Source: Deinococcus budaensis
GTDB taxonomy: Bacteria; Deinococcota; Deinococci; Deinococcales; Deinococcaceae
DNA length: 64,000 nt
Direction of reading: 5' to 3'
Assembly: GCF_014201885.1 (NCBI RefSeq)
Contig: NZ_JACHFN010000004.1
Location: 186,001 to 250,000, forward strand
The notes under the pieces were generated by a model. The model was not told the origin of the DNA and ran no database searches. It saw only the letters and a program-made list of their open reading frames with translations. The translations under genes were made by a program, and so were the position numbers. This document shows, piece after piece, positions 34,128-49,233 of the stretch; position 1 is the first letter of the stretch; each line of letters starts with the position of its first letter.

Positions 34128-34192
34128 GCTCGCCGCCTCTTGCAGGCGTCTGTCACGCGGGCTGGGGTCCGCTGCGCCGCCGCAACGGAAAA

Positions 34193-34312
34193 TCAGTCGC
34201 GGGTCACGGGCAGCTCGGCCAGGTCGGCCGGGCCGGGTTCATCGTGCAGTGACAGAAAACCGAGCGCCACCAGCAGCGCCGTGACGAGGGCCATGACGAG
34301 CGTGAGTTCCAT
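34193..34312 (-). CDS. tiny single-span membrane protein (39 aa)
   Basis: A 39-codon frame starts with a hydrophobic helix (MELTLVMALVTALLVALGFL) and ends in an acidic, proline-containing tail (ADLAELPVTRD). GGAAG stands 3 nt before the ATG. It is the second of two similarly built tiny frames downstream of the catalase gene. The clean helix-plus-acidic-tail pattern supports a real membrane miniprotein, but no family is recognised. Confidence 0.45.
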   Translation of the reverse strand: MELTLVMALVTALLVALGFLSLHDEPGPADLAELPVTRD

Positions 34313-34426
34313 GCTTCCAGTCTGCGAGGGGCGGGCCGCCGGGTTCCAGCCGGGCCGCTTGGGAGAGTCCTGAGCGCAAAGAGAGCTGTTCTTTAGACGG
34401 ACCTCAGCGGGGGGCGCTTGTCCCGG

Positions 34427-34555
34427 TCAGTCCCCCAGCCGATCGTCGGGGCGCAGCGCCGAGGCGGCCTCGCCCAGTTGCGCGCGGGTCAGACGCACCA
34501 GAATGCCCAGGCCCACCAGCATCGCCCCCACCACCATGCCCAGCAGCGTCGTCAT
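34427..34555 (-). CDS. tiny single-span membrane protein (42 aa)
   Basis: A 42-codon frame has an N-terminal glycine/methionine-rich helix (LLGMVVGAMLVGLGILVRL) and a charged tail (LGEAASALRPDDRLGD). It lies 154 bp downstream of the heme catalase and 114 bp upstream of another such frame. The ribosome site is weak. Function is unknown; small subunits of membrane complexes often look like this. Confidence 0.45.
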   Translation of the reverse strand: MTTLLGMVVGAMLVGLGILVRLTRAQLGEAASALRPDDRLGD

Positions 34556-34709
34556 GGCTCAGCGTGCCAGGGCACGAGTTTCAGCAGCGTTAAAGGCTGT
34601 GAGTTGTGGCCCCCCGGGCGAGACGCGCTCCATCTCCAGCCGGGGTCGGCGGCCGGACAACAGGTCCGGCCCCCCGGGAAAGGGACCGGACCTGCGGAGC
34701 ATCAGAACC

Positions 34710-36308
<1,599 letters not shown>

Positions 36309-36475
36309 GGGTCCTCCTGTGCCGGGAAGGGGGCGGCGCATCTGGAAGACAGGCCCGGCGCCCTCTCTCCCAGTCCGCCTCCCAGACTGCCACACCGCTC
36401 TGCTTTGTCCCGTGCCCGGTACCAATCTTCAGGGGGAATGAAGGCGGGGGCGGCACGGCAGGGCGGGGCTGCGGC

Positions 36476-37980
<1,505 letters not shown>

Positions 37981-37984
<4 letters not shown>

Positions 37985-39201
37985 GGGGTCAGCTCCTTTC
38001 CGCCCACGAACACGTCCCGAACCGGGCGGGCGCCCAACGCGAAGGCGAGGTCGCGCCAGTCGGGCGAATGCAGGGCCAGGAAGTCGGCCCGCTGGCCGGG
38101 CGCGAGCGCCCCCCGGTCACGCAGCCCCAGCGCGGCGGCGGCGTTCACCGTGCCGGCGCTCAGGGCCTCGGCGGGGGTCAGGCCGTTCAGGCGCACGGCC
38201 AACGCGAGGACCAGCGGCGCGCTGAACACGGGCGAGCTGCCCGGGTTGAGGTCGCTGCCCACCGCCACACAGGCGCCCGCATCGACGAGCGCGCGGCCCG
38301 GCGCGGCAGGCAGGCCCAGGTGCAGGGTGACGCCGGGCAGCAGGATCGCCACCGTATCCGACGCGGCCAGCGCCGCGATCTGCGCCTCGCCGCTGGCCTC
38401 CAGATGGTCCACGCTGAGCGCCCCGAGGTCGCAGGCGAGGTCCACCCCGCCGAGGGCATGAAACTGGTCGGCGTGCAGCTTGGCGGTGAGGCCGTGAAAC
38501 TTGGCAGCCTCGAGGATGGCCCGCGTTTCCACGACAGAAAAGGCTTCCTTTTCGCAGAACACGTCCACTGCTGTCGCCAGACCTGCGCGGGCCACCTCGG
38601 GGATCAAGTCCCCGCAGACGGCCTGGACGTACTCGCCGTGTCCTTCGGTCGGGGGAACGTGGATCAGCAGGGTAGGCATCAGCGTGAACTCCGCCGTCAG
38701 CTCGCGCACCGCCTCCAGCATTCGCACCTCCGCCCCGAAGTCGAGGCCATAGCCGCTCTTGACCTCGACCGTCGTCGCCCCGGACTCCCGGAGGGCTTGC
38801 AGGCGCGGGCGGGCCAGCGCCACCAGTTCCGCCTGCGAGGCTGCCGCCGTTGCCCGCACGGTGGAGCGGATGCCGCCGCCCCGCGCGAGCAGCTCTTCGT
38901 AGGAGACACCCGCGGCCCGCGCCTCGAAATCCCTCAGGCGGTCCCCGGCCCAGACCGCGTGGGTGTGGGGGTCCACCAGACCCGGCACAACGGCCACACC
39001 GCCGAGGCCGTGGGTGTGGGCGGCAGCGGGCGCGTCCCGCTCGGCGCCGACCCAGGCGACCACGCCGCCCCGCACCAGCAGCGCCGCGTCGGGAAGCACG
39101 GTCAGCTCACGCATCCCCGCCCCACGCTGGGGGCCGGGGGCCGGGGTCACCAGCTGGGCGATGCCGGTAAAGAGCGTCTCCGTAAGCTCAGCGCCGCGCA
39201 T
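37981..39201 (-). CDS. hutI: imidazolonepropionase
   Basis: This 406-residue amidohydrolase opens imidazolonepropionate to N-formimino-glutamate. Metal ligands are in [23 protein letters not shown] and VGSDLNPGS, and [10 protein letters not shown] is typical of HutI. It starts at ATG 39201, overlapping hutG by 14 bp, and its stop overlaps the hutH start. Confidence 0.95.
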
Positions 39202-40105
39202 CGAACACCTCGCACAACGTTTCCATGATCAGCCGCGCGCCGATCAGCTCGCTGCGCCCCGAGGGGTCGAGATTCGGCGCGAGTTCCACGAGGTCGAGGC
39301 CCACCACTGTGTTGCGGCGGGCCGTCTCTGCCAGAAGGCGCAGCGCCTGGCCGTAGGTCAGGCCGTCCGGCTCCGGACTGCTCGTGCCCGGCAGCACGGC
39401 GGGGTCGAGGGCGTCGGCGTCCACGCTGAGGTAGACGTTTTTTCCGCTGGGCAACCGAGCCAGCGCTCCGGCAAGGTCGGCGGCCACGTCCTCCACCGGG
39501 ATCAGGGTATGGCCCCGTGCCCGGGCCGCCGCCACCGCCTCGGGGTCGAAGCGCAGCCCACGCAGGCCCACGGTCGTGATGTGGACGAGGTTGGGCAGGG
39601 CCTCCACCGCGCGGCGAAAGGGGCTGGAGTTGGAATAGCGGGTGTCGTTGCGGGTGTCGGTAAAGTCGAGGTGCGCGTCGAGTTGCACGACGTGGAGGTC
39701 GGGCACGTCGTCGTAAGCCCGCAGCAGCGGGAACGTGACGGAGTGGTCGCCCCCCAGGAACACCGGCACGCGGCAGCGCCCCCGCACCTGCCGCGCCGCC
39801 CCCGTCGTGCGGTCGCGGGCGAGTTCGGGTTCGAGGGAAGGCAGGACCACGTCGCCCGCGTCGGTGAAGGTCACGCCCCCCAAGCGGGTCTCGCCGTCCA
39901 AGCCGGTGAAGGGGGGTACGTAGCGCAGGCTGGCTTCCCGCAGCGCACGGGGCGCGAAGCGGGCACCGGGACGGAAGCCCAGCGCGATGTCGAAGGGCAC
40001 GCCCAGCACGCCCACGTCCGAGTGCCAGTCGCCGTCGGGCTGCACGAGCGGGGCACGGGCGAAGGAGGCGACGCCGCCGTAGGGAAGATGGGTGGGGACG
40101 GTCAC
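39188..40105 (-). CDS. hutG: formimidoylglutamase / ureohydrolase family
   Basis: This 305-residue enzyme has the di-manganese signatures of arginase-fold hydrolases: FLGGDHSVTFP, QLDAHLDF and SVDADALDP. Because it is overlapped with hutI and hutH, the likely job is hydrolysis of formiminoglutamate to glutamate and formamide; agmatinase is the alternative from sequence alone. GTG 40105 has GGGAGG upstream. A reverse-strand Uma2 gene separates it from hutU. Confidence 0.87.
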   Translation of the reverse strand: MTVPTHLPYGGVASFARAPLVQPDGDWHSDVGVLGVPFDIALGFRPGARFAPRALREASLRYVPPFTGLDGETRLGGVTFTDAGDVVLPSLEPELARDRTTGAARQVRGRCRVPVFLGGDHSVTFPLLRAYDDVPDLHVVQLDAHLDFTDTRNDTRYSNSSPFRRAVEALPNLVHITTVGLRGLRFDPEAVAAARARGHTLIPVEDVAADLAGALARLPSGKNVYLSVDADALDPAVLPGTSSPEPDGLTYGQALRLLAETARRNTVVGLDLVELAPNLDPSGRSELIGARLIMETLCEVFDARR

Positions 40106-40122
40106 GCAGCCTCCCGCCGGGC

Positions 40123-40128
40123 TAGCAT
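40123..40128 (+). promoter_or_regulatory. leaderless -10 box of the Uma2 gene
   Basis: TAGCAT ends 6 nt before ATG 40135. It lies in the 29-bp gap between the divergent hutG and Uma2 starts. Confidence 0.55.
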
Positions 40129-40134
40129 GTCCCC

Positions 40135-40695
40135 ATGACGGACGCCGCGTTTCAGGCCATGAGCCTGGAAGAGTACCTGCGCTCGGAGGAGACGCCTTAC
40201 AAGCGCGAGTACGTGGCTGGGTTTGTCTACCCGCTGCACGCGCACGCGGGGGTAAGCGAACCGCACTCGCTGATCGTCATGAACATTGCCGGAACGCTCT
40301 TTCCCCACGCGAGGCGTCAGGGCTGCCGTCTGCACGCAGGAGAGATGCGCTTGCAGGTGAAAGACGCGCTGTTCTACCCCGACGTGATGCTGCTGTGCGG
40401 CGAACGTGGAGACGGGCGGTACTACGTGACCGATCCCTGCCTGCTTGTCGAGGTCCTGTCGCCCAGCACCGCCGCCAACGACCGGGTGGGCAAGTACGCG
40501 ATGTACACGTCGCTGCCGACACTCCAGACCTACCTGATCGTGGAGGAGGCCGAGCGGCGGGTCTACGAGTACCAGCGGGATGAGGACGACTGGCAGTTGC
40601 GCGAGGTCGCCGGAACGGGCACGGTGGACATTCCCTGCCTGGGCCTGAGCCTCACGCTGGAGGACGTGTACGGCGGCGTGATCGACGCGCGGTAG
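40135..40695 (+). CDS. Uma2-family putative endonuclease (DUF820)
   Basis: This 186-residue protein begins with the family pattern MSLEEYLRSEE...YEYVAG-like and has the PD-(D/E)XK-type core: MRLQVKDALFYPDVMLLC, then LLVEVLSPSTAANDRVGKYAMY. Uma2 proteins are restriction-fold domains often found as stand-alone genes in large families; their role is unknown. It lies opposite to and inside the hut cluster, ending 2 bp from the hutU stop and starting 29 bp from hutG, so it is likely a later insertion. The start is leaderless. Confidence 0.88.
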   Translation: MTDAAFQAMSLEEYLRSEETPYKREYVAGFVYPLHAHAGVSEPHSLIVMNIAGTLFPHARRQGCRLHAGEMRLQVKDALFYPDVMLLCGERGDGRYYVTDPCLLVEVLSPSTAANDRVGKYAMYTSLPTLQTYLIVEEAERRVYEYQRDEDDWQLREVAGTGTVDIPCLGLSLTLEDVYGGVIDAR

Positions 40696-40697
40696 GG

Positions 40698-42389
<1,692 letters not shown>

Positions 42390-42469
42390 GGGCACTCCTG
42401 AGGGGGAAAGAGGGTGGTGGATTGAGGTGCAGTCATCGTCCTCCCGCCCGGCAGAGGCCACAAGGCGAC

Positions 42470-42488
42470 TTTCCGCATAGTCCGGAAA
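42470..42488. promoter_or_regulatory. IclR-type operator in the hutU-regulator intergenic region
   Basis: A palindrome of TTTCCG, 7 nt and CGGAAA lies between hutU and the divergent IclR gene. IclR-family operators are often of the TTCCGC-N-GCGGAA kind, so this is a good candidate for control of both genes. It overlaps the space just upstream of the regulator's -10 box. Confidence 0.65.
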
Positions 42489-42494
42489 AGGGCG

Positions 42495-42500
42495 TAGGCT
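42495..42500 (+). promoter_or_regulatory. leaderless -10 box of the IclR gene
   Basis: TAGGCT ends 6 nt before ATG 42507, and no Shine-Dalgarno site is present. Confidence 0.55.
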
Positions 42501-42506
42501 TCCCCC

Positions 42507-43292
42507 ATGCCCCGGACCCTCGCCACCGTGGACAGCGCCGTGCGGCTGCTGGAGCTGTTCGACGCCGACCACACCGAATGGACGCTGGGCGCGCTGGCGC
42601 GGCGGCTGGCGCAACCCACCTCGACCGTTCACGAGCAGCTCGGCACCCTGACGGCCTCGGGGCTGCTGACGCGGGTGGGGCGGGGGCGCTACCGGCTGGG
42701 CTGGCGGCTGCTCAAGCTCTCCAGCGCCCTGTACGGCAGTGTCCCGTGGTACGCCGCCGCGCACGACGCGATGACGGCGCTCTCGCGCGGCACCCACCTG
42801 CTCGCCTTCGTGTGCGTGCTGGAGGGGCAGGCGGCGGACGCGCGGGTGCTGTGCATTGCCCGCTCGGTGCAGGGCCGCGACGGGCCGCCCGTCGTGGGGG
42901 AAACGCAGTTCGAGCTGCCCGTCCACGCCACCGCCAGCGGCAAACTGCTGCTCGCGCTGCGCGGGTGGGACCCCCCGGCGAATGCCCCGGCCTTTACGCC
43001 CCACACGCGGCGCGACCCGGCCGCCTGGGCCTCCGAGGCCGCCGCCATCCGCGCCGCCCGGCTGGCCGTCAGCCGCGACGAATGGGCCGTGGGCAGCAGC
43101 GGGCTGGCCGTACCGCTGCTGGGCGCCGGGGGCGAGGTACTGGCGGCGCTGGGGGTCAGCCTGCCCACCCCGCGCCTGCGCGAGCGCGACGCCCTGCTGC
43201 GGCGCCTGCACGACGCGGCGGCGGAGGCGGCCTGGACGCTGGGCCACCGCACGCCCCACGGACGGGGAGAGGGCCGGAGGGCTAACATCTGA
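42507..43292 (+). CDS. IclR-family transcriptional regulator of hut genes
   Basis: This 261-residue protein has an N-terminal winged helix ([38 protein letters not shown]) and a C-terminal IclR effector domain ([35 protein letters not shown]). It is divergent from hutU with a palindromic operator between them, so it probably senses a histidine-degradation intermediate such as urocanate. Its stop codon lies inside the operator of the following metal ATPase. Confidence 0.9.
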   Translation: MPRTLATVDSAVRLLELFDADHTEWTLGALARRLAQPTSTVHEQLGTLTASGLLTRVGRGRYRLGWRLLKLSSALYGSVPWYAAAHDAMTALSRGTHLLAFVCVLEGQAADARVLCIARSVQGRDGPPVVGETQFELPVHATASGKLLLALRGWDPPANAPAFTPHTRRDPAAWASEAAAIRAARLAVSRDEWAVGSSGLAVPLLGAGGEVLAALGVSLPTPRLRERDALLRRLHDAAAEAAWTLGHRTPHGRGEGRRANI

Positions 43293-43311
43293 GCATCTGC
43301 TCAGGTATCAT
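43289..43311 (+). promoter_or_regulatory. operator and leaderless promoter of the metal ATPase
   Basis: CTGAGCA-TC-TGCTCAG (43289-43304) is a perfect 16-bp palindrome directly before the -10 box TATCAT (43306-43311), which lies 6 nt before the GTG start. Its position blocks RNA polymerase, as for ArsR/SmtB-type metal-sensor operators (TGANCA-N2-TGNTCA). No sensor gene is adjacent. Confidence 0.7.
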
Positions 43312-43317
43312 GGGGGG

Positions 43318-45522
<2,205 letters not shown>

Positions 45523-45549
45523 ACCGGGCGTCAGAGTGTAACCCCGAAC

Positions 45550-45563
45550 ACCCAAAGTTGGGT
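45550..45563. promoter_or_regulatory. short palindrome before the DUF6766-like gene
   Basis: ACCCAA-AG-TTGGGT is a perfect 6-bp inverted repeat with a 2-nt spacer, 65 bp upstream of the next start. It could be an operator; nothing else supports this. Confidence 0.35.
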
Positions 45564-45628
45564 CAATGGCGCCTGAGCCGTCCCTTCGCGGCAGCGTGAG
45601 AGGGTGGGGACTGAGGAGGGTCCCAGTC

Positions 45629-46297
45629 ATGCGCGCTTTTTTGCACCGCAACGGCCTGTCGGTCGTCACCCTGACCCTATTCGTGCTGTTCTGGGCTGCC
45701 CAGGCAGCGGTCGGGTTTGAGGTCCACAACGGCGATCTGGAAGAACACGGACGGCAGGCCCTGAGTCTGGGGGCCTACCTGCGCAGCGGGCATTTCTGGG
45801 AGGCGACCGGGGAGAACTGGGAGAGCGAATTTCTTCAGATGGCCGCCTTCGTGGTGCTGACGGCCCGGCTCTACCAGCGCGGCTCGGCGGAGTCCAACCC
45901 ACTGCCGGAGGAACAGGACCAACCTGGAGGCGAGCAGGGGGCGCCGCCCACCCCGCCCGAGCAGCGGCCCTGGCCGGTACGGCGCGGCGGCTGGGTGCTG
46001 GGCTTGTACTCGCACTCGCTGTCGCTGACGCTGCTGGGCCTGTTTCTGCTGTCCTTCGTGATTCATCTGCTGGGTGGGGCGGCCGAGTACAACACCGAGC
46101 AGGCCCTGCACGGCGGCGAGGCGGTGTCGACGCTGGCTTTCCTGGGTAGCCCCGAGTTCTGGAGCCAGTCTTTTCAGAACTGGCAAAGCGAGTTTCTCTC
46201 GGTCGCGGCGATGGTCATCCTCTCGATATTTCTGCGCGAGCGCGGCTCGGCCGAGTCCAAGGACGTGGAGGCGCCCCACAGGCGCACCGGCGGGTAA
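45629..46297 (+). CDS. DUF6766-like membrane protein with internal duplication
   Basis: This 222-residue membrane protein consists of two similar halves, each with a span, a FW...NW.SEFL motif, a second span and the ending RGSAES: half one has GHFWEATGENWESEFLQMAAF and LYQRGSAESNP, half two PEFWSQSFQNWQSEFLSVAAM and LRERGSAESKD. The halves are joined by a Pro/Glu-rich linker. The conserved Trp/Glu pattern matches proteins known as DUF6766, of unknown function. ATG 45629 has GAGGAGGG upstream. Confidence 0.85.
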   Translation: MRAFLHRNGLSVVTLTLFVLFWAAQAAVGFEVHNGDLEEHGRQALSLGAYLRSGHFWEATGENWESEFLQMAAFVVLTARLYQRGSAESNPLPEEQDQPGGEQGAPPTPPEQRPWPVRRGGWVLGLYSHSLSLTLLGLFLLSFVIHLLGGAAEYNTEQALHGGEAVSTLAFLGSPEFWSQSFQNWQSEFLSVAAMVILSIFLRERGSAESKDVEAPHRRTGG

Positions 46298-46390
46298 AAC
46301 GCCTTGCCTGATTGCCCCCTGACCGGAGGATGACCGCCGCCTTCATCTCGCCGTAACCCGGCGGCGGCTGCGAGGTGAGCAGACTGACGT

Positions 46391-47854
46391 ATGAAAAAAC
46401 ATACAGGTCTGCTGCTGGTCGGCGCCCTGCTGGTCGGCTGCGGGGGTGGGGGCGCGCCTGATCCGGGAACACCGGGCCAACCGGGCACTCCGGGGCAACC
46501 GGGGGCCGTCTGCGCACCTGCCGGTCAGGGGCTGGCGCTGGGCAGTGGGGGGGTTGCGGCGGGTCCGGCCCTGGCCCCTGCGGCGCTGGACGCGCTGTGG
46601 CAGGCTCCCCACGTGGCCGGAGAGGTGCTGCTGCGGGGCGTTCCGGGCGGCGCGCTGGGCGCCCAGAACCTGGCCGCGCTCTCCGGCGTGCGGGTTCAGG
46701 CCGTGGAGGGCAGCGACCTGTTGCTGGCCGCGACCCCGGCGGGCGAGAGCGACGCGGCCTTTGCGCGGCGACTGGCGGCCGCGGGCCTGAGGCCGCAGCC
46801 CAATTTCCGCTATGAGGCGCTGGCGGCTCCCAACGATCCGGGGTTCCCAGGCGCCAACCGCCCCGGCGTACGGGTCGGCACCGTGGCCTACGACCAGGAT
46901 TACCTCACGCGCATCGACGCGCTGGGGGGCTGGGACCGCCTCGACGCGCTGGGCAAGACCAAGTGCGGGGTCCTGACCGCCGTGCTCGACACTGGCGTGG
47001 ACCGCGCTCATCCCGAACTCGCCGGACGGCTGCGTCAGGGCTTCGACTTCTGCGCGCGGCTGGAGGGCAGCACCTGCCGGGGCAGCGACAACGTGCCCGA
47101 CGAGGTCACGGCGGGCGACGTGGGCCACGGGACCAGCTCGGCAGGACTCATCGCCGCCAACACCAACAACGGGCAGGGGATCGCGGGCCTGACCTGGGGC
47201 GGGACCATCCTGCCGGTCAAGGTCTTCGGCACCGACGGCACCACGACCGGGGCCACCAGCGCCAGCGTGGTCGCGGGCCTGAACTACGCCGCCGAGCAGG
47301 GCGCGCGGGTGATCAACATGAGCCTGGGCTTCCGGGGCGCGGCGGGCAAACCCGTGCAGCCGGACCCCGCGCTTCAGGCCGCCATCAAGGCGGCGGCGGG
47401 CGCGGACATCGTCCTGGTGGCGGCGGCGGGCAACACTCCCGGCGACGGGCTGTATTACCCGGCACTCGACCCCAACGTGATCGCAGTGGGCGCGGTCGGC
47501 AAGGACGACCGGCTGGCCTGCTACAGCGCCCGGCCCCTCTCCGGCCAGCGGGCGCTCGATCTGGTCGCGCCGGGCGGGCAGGCGGGGACTGGCACTTCAA
47601 ACTGCCTGAGCAACAGCCCCGAGGACATCCTGACGCTGACCACGGCCGCGCGGGGCGGCTACACCCTGCGCGCAGGCACCAGCGAGTCGGCCCCGCTGGT
47701 GAGCGGCACGGCCTCGCTGCTGCGCGGCGCCTTCCCCAGGCTGAAGGCAGGCCAGATTCGCCAGGCGCTGAAGGACGGGGCGCGCAAGACGGGCGGCCTG
47801 AACTTCCTGAATGTGCGCGGGGCGGTCAATACGGCCAACGGCCTGACGCCCTGA
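46391..47854 (+). CDS. subtilisin-like (S8) serine protease, lipoprotein
   Basis: This 487-residue protein has a lipoprotein signal (LLVGALLVGC), a GTPGQPGTPGQPG spacer and a pro-domain of about 100 residues. The S8 catalytic domain follows: Asp in AVLDTGVDRAHPEL, His in VGHGTSSAGLIA, oxyanion Asn in AAAGNTPGDG and Ser in GTSESAPLVSGTASLL. It is therefore a surface-attached protease, probably for nutrient proteins. The start ATG has GAGGTGAG about 12 nt upstream; a GC hairpin (46334-46367) lies just before. Confidence 0.92.
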   Translation: MKKHTGLLLVGALLVGCGGGGAPDPGTPGQPGTPGQPGAVCAPAGQGLALGSGGVAAGPALAPAALDALWQAPHVAGEVLLRGVPGGALGAQNLAALSGVRVQAVEGSDLLLAATPAGESDAAFARRLAAAGLRPQPNFRYEALAAPNDPGFPGANRPGVRVGTVAYDQDYLTRIDALGGWDRLDALGKTKCGVLTAVLDTGVDRAHPELAGRLRQGFDFCARLEGSTCRGSDNVPDEVTAGDVGHGTSSAGLIAANTNNGQGIAGLTWGGTILPVKVFGTDGTTTGATSASVVAGLNYAAEQGARVINMSLGFRGAAGKPVQPDPALQAAIKAAAGADIVLVAAAGNTPGDGLYYPALDPNVIAVGAVGKDDRLACYSARPLSGQRALDLVAPGGQAGTGTSNCLSNSPEDILTLTTAARGGYTLRAGTSESAPLVSGTASLLRGAFPRLKAGQIRQALKDGARKTGGLNFLNVRGAVNTANGLTP

Positions 47855-47892
47855 CGCCTCCCCTGGCACGTTGACCGCCGACACATTGGACA

Positions 47893-47928
47893 GGGGGAGG
47901 CCACGGCGCGGGCCTCCCCCCCCCCCCC
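47893..47928. terminator. hairpin with 13-C tract between convergent genes
   Basis: GGGGGAGGCC pairs perfectly with GGCCTCCCCC (10 bp). The 3' arm continues into an uninterrupted run of 13 C (47916-47928). It separates the convergent protease and SDR genes and probably ends both transcripts, though no T run is present. Confidence 0.55.
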
Positions 47929-47956
47929 TTCTGCTGGCCGGTGCCCTTCCCGAGCT

Positions 47957-48967
47957 TCAATCCCGCCGCGAGGCGCGCCACAGCGCCGCCGCCAGCCCCG
48001 CCCCCAGCAGCCCCACGCCGATCAGGCGCGAGCGGGAGGCGGCCTCGGTGTAGGCGCTGGTCGCCTGCACGTGGCCGGGGTAGTCGCCGCGCTCGGCCAG
48101 CTTGCCGGAAGGGTGGTAGAGGGCACTCGCCCCGGGCGGCAGCGGCGGCTTGCCGCTGTGGGTGCCGGGAATCACGGTGGCGGCCATCGCGCGTTCGGCG
48201 GCGCCGGGAGCCAGCATCCCGAAGGCGGCCATGCCCCGCCCCCCGCCGCCCACGAACAGCTCGCGGGTGGGCGCGGCGGCGGCCTGGAGGATCGCGCGGG
48301 CCACCGTCTCGGGCGCGTAGACGGGCGGGACGTGCTGGGGTTCGGTGTCCAGATAGTTCTGGGCGTTCAGCGGAAAGGGCGTGTCGATCGGCCCGGGCTT
48401 GATCAGCGTGACCGAGACCGGAGCGTCCTCGTGCTCCAGCTCCATCCGCAAGGTGTCGGTAAAAGCCTTGACCGCATGCTTGGAGGCCGCGTAGATCCCT
48501 TGCAGCGGAATCGCCTGCTCGGACACCACGCTGCCCACGTTGATCAGTGCGCCGCCCCTGGCCTTCAGGTGCCGCAGCGCCACCCGCGAGCCGTAAACCA
48601 GCCCCCAGAAGTTCACGTCGAAGAGGCGGCGCATGTCCTCCACCTTCAGGTCTTCCAGCTTCCCGTACATGCCCACGCCCGCATTGTTGACCCAGGTGTC
48701 GAGGCTGCCGTAGGTGTCCAGCGCCGCCTGCGCGATCCGCTCCACGTCCTCCTCGCGGCTCACGTCGGCGGTGACGGGGACGGCCTGGCCGCCCGCGTCC
48801 ACGATCTGCGCCGTGAGCTGGCGCAGGGGGCCTTCGCTGCGGGCGGCCAGCACCAGCCGCGCGCCCTCCTTCGCGGCCAGCCGCGCCGTGCTCAGGCCGA
48901 TGCCGCTCGACGCCCCGGTGATCACCATGACCTGATCGCGCAGGGGCCTCAACTTGATCTTCGTCAT
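47957..48967 (-). CDS. short-chain dehydrogenase/reductase with C-terminal membrane anchor
   Basis: This 336-residue protein has the SDR NAD(P) motif TGASSGIGLS, the structural NNAG and the catalytic Ser and YAASK in QGIYAASKHAVK. An extra C-terminal region ends in a hydrophobic stretch (LIGVGLLGAGLAAALWRAS) with a basic end, likely a membrane anchor. The Ala-Arg after the first strand (LAARSEG) favours NADP. The substrate is unknown. ATG 48967 is chosen because the upstream frame has no homologous-looking content. Confidence 0.88.
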   Translation of the reverse strand: MTKIKLRPLRDQVMVITGASSGIGLSTARLAAKEGARLVLAARSEGPLRQLTAQIVDAGGQAVPVTADVSREEDVERIAQAALDTYGSLDTWVNNAGVGMYGKLEDLKVEDMRRLFDVNFWGLVYGSRVALRHLKARGGALINVGSVVSEQAIPLQGIYAASKHAVKAFTDTLRMELEHEDAPVSVTLIKPGPIDTPFPLNAQNYLDTEPQHVPPVYAPETVARAILQAAAAPTRELFVGGGGRGMAAFGMLAPGAAERAMAATVIPGTHSGKPPLPPGASALYHPSGKLAERGDYPGHVQATSAYTEAASRSRLIGVGLLGAGLAAALWRASRRD

Positions 48968-49233
48968 GGGTTCCAGTCTGCTCGGCGGCCGGGATGAGGC
49001 GGATTCCGGTTCGTTAAAGCCGGGGGTCACGTCCGGCGCCGTCGCCGGGGCGGCGGGTCCGCCCCCCAGATGAGCCGCCCGCGCGGGGGGGCTTCATGCC
49101 TTTGGAGGGTGGCCGTCAGATTGGGCAGGGGGCTGGCCCATCCAAAGCTCATGGCGGCGCCCAGGCCAGGTGTTGGAATGCCCTCCGGCAACAACCCCCC
49201 CCAGTGGGCAGCACCCCAAGCAGGAGGCCAGAG

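Noticed and set aside
32437..34128. 563-codon plus-strand frame over the GGDEF gene
   Set aside because: Composition is Gln/Arg/His/Gly repeat-like without motifs, while the minus strand has intact GAF and GGDEF signatures.
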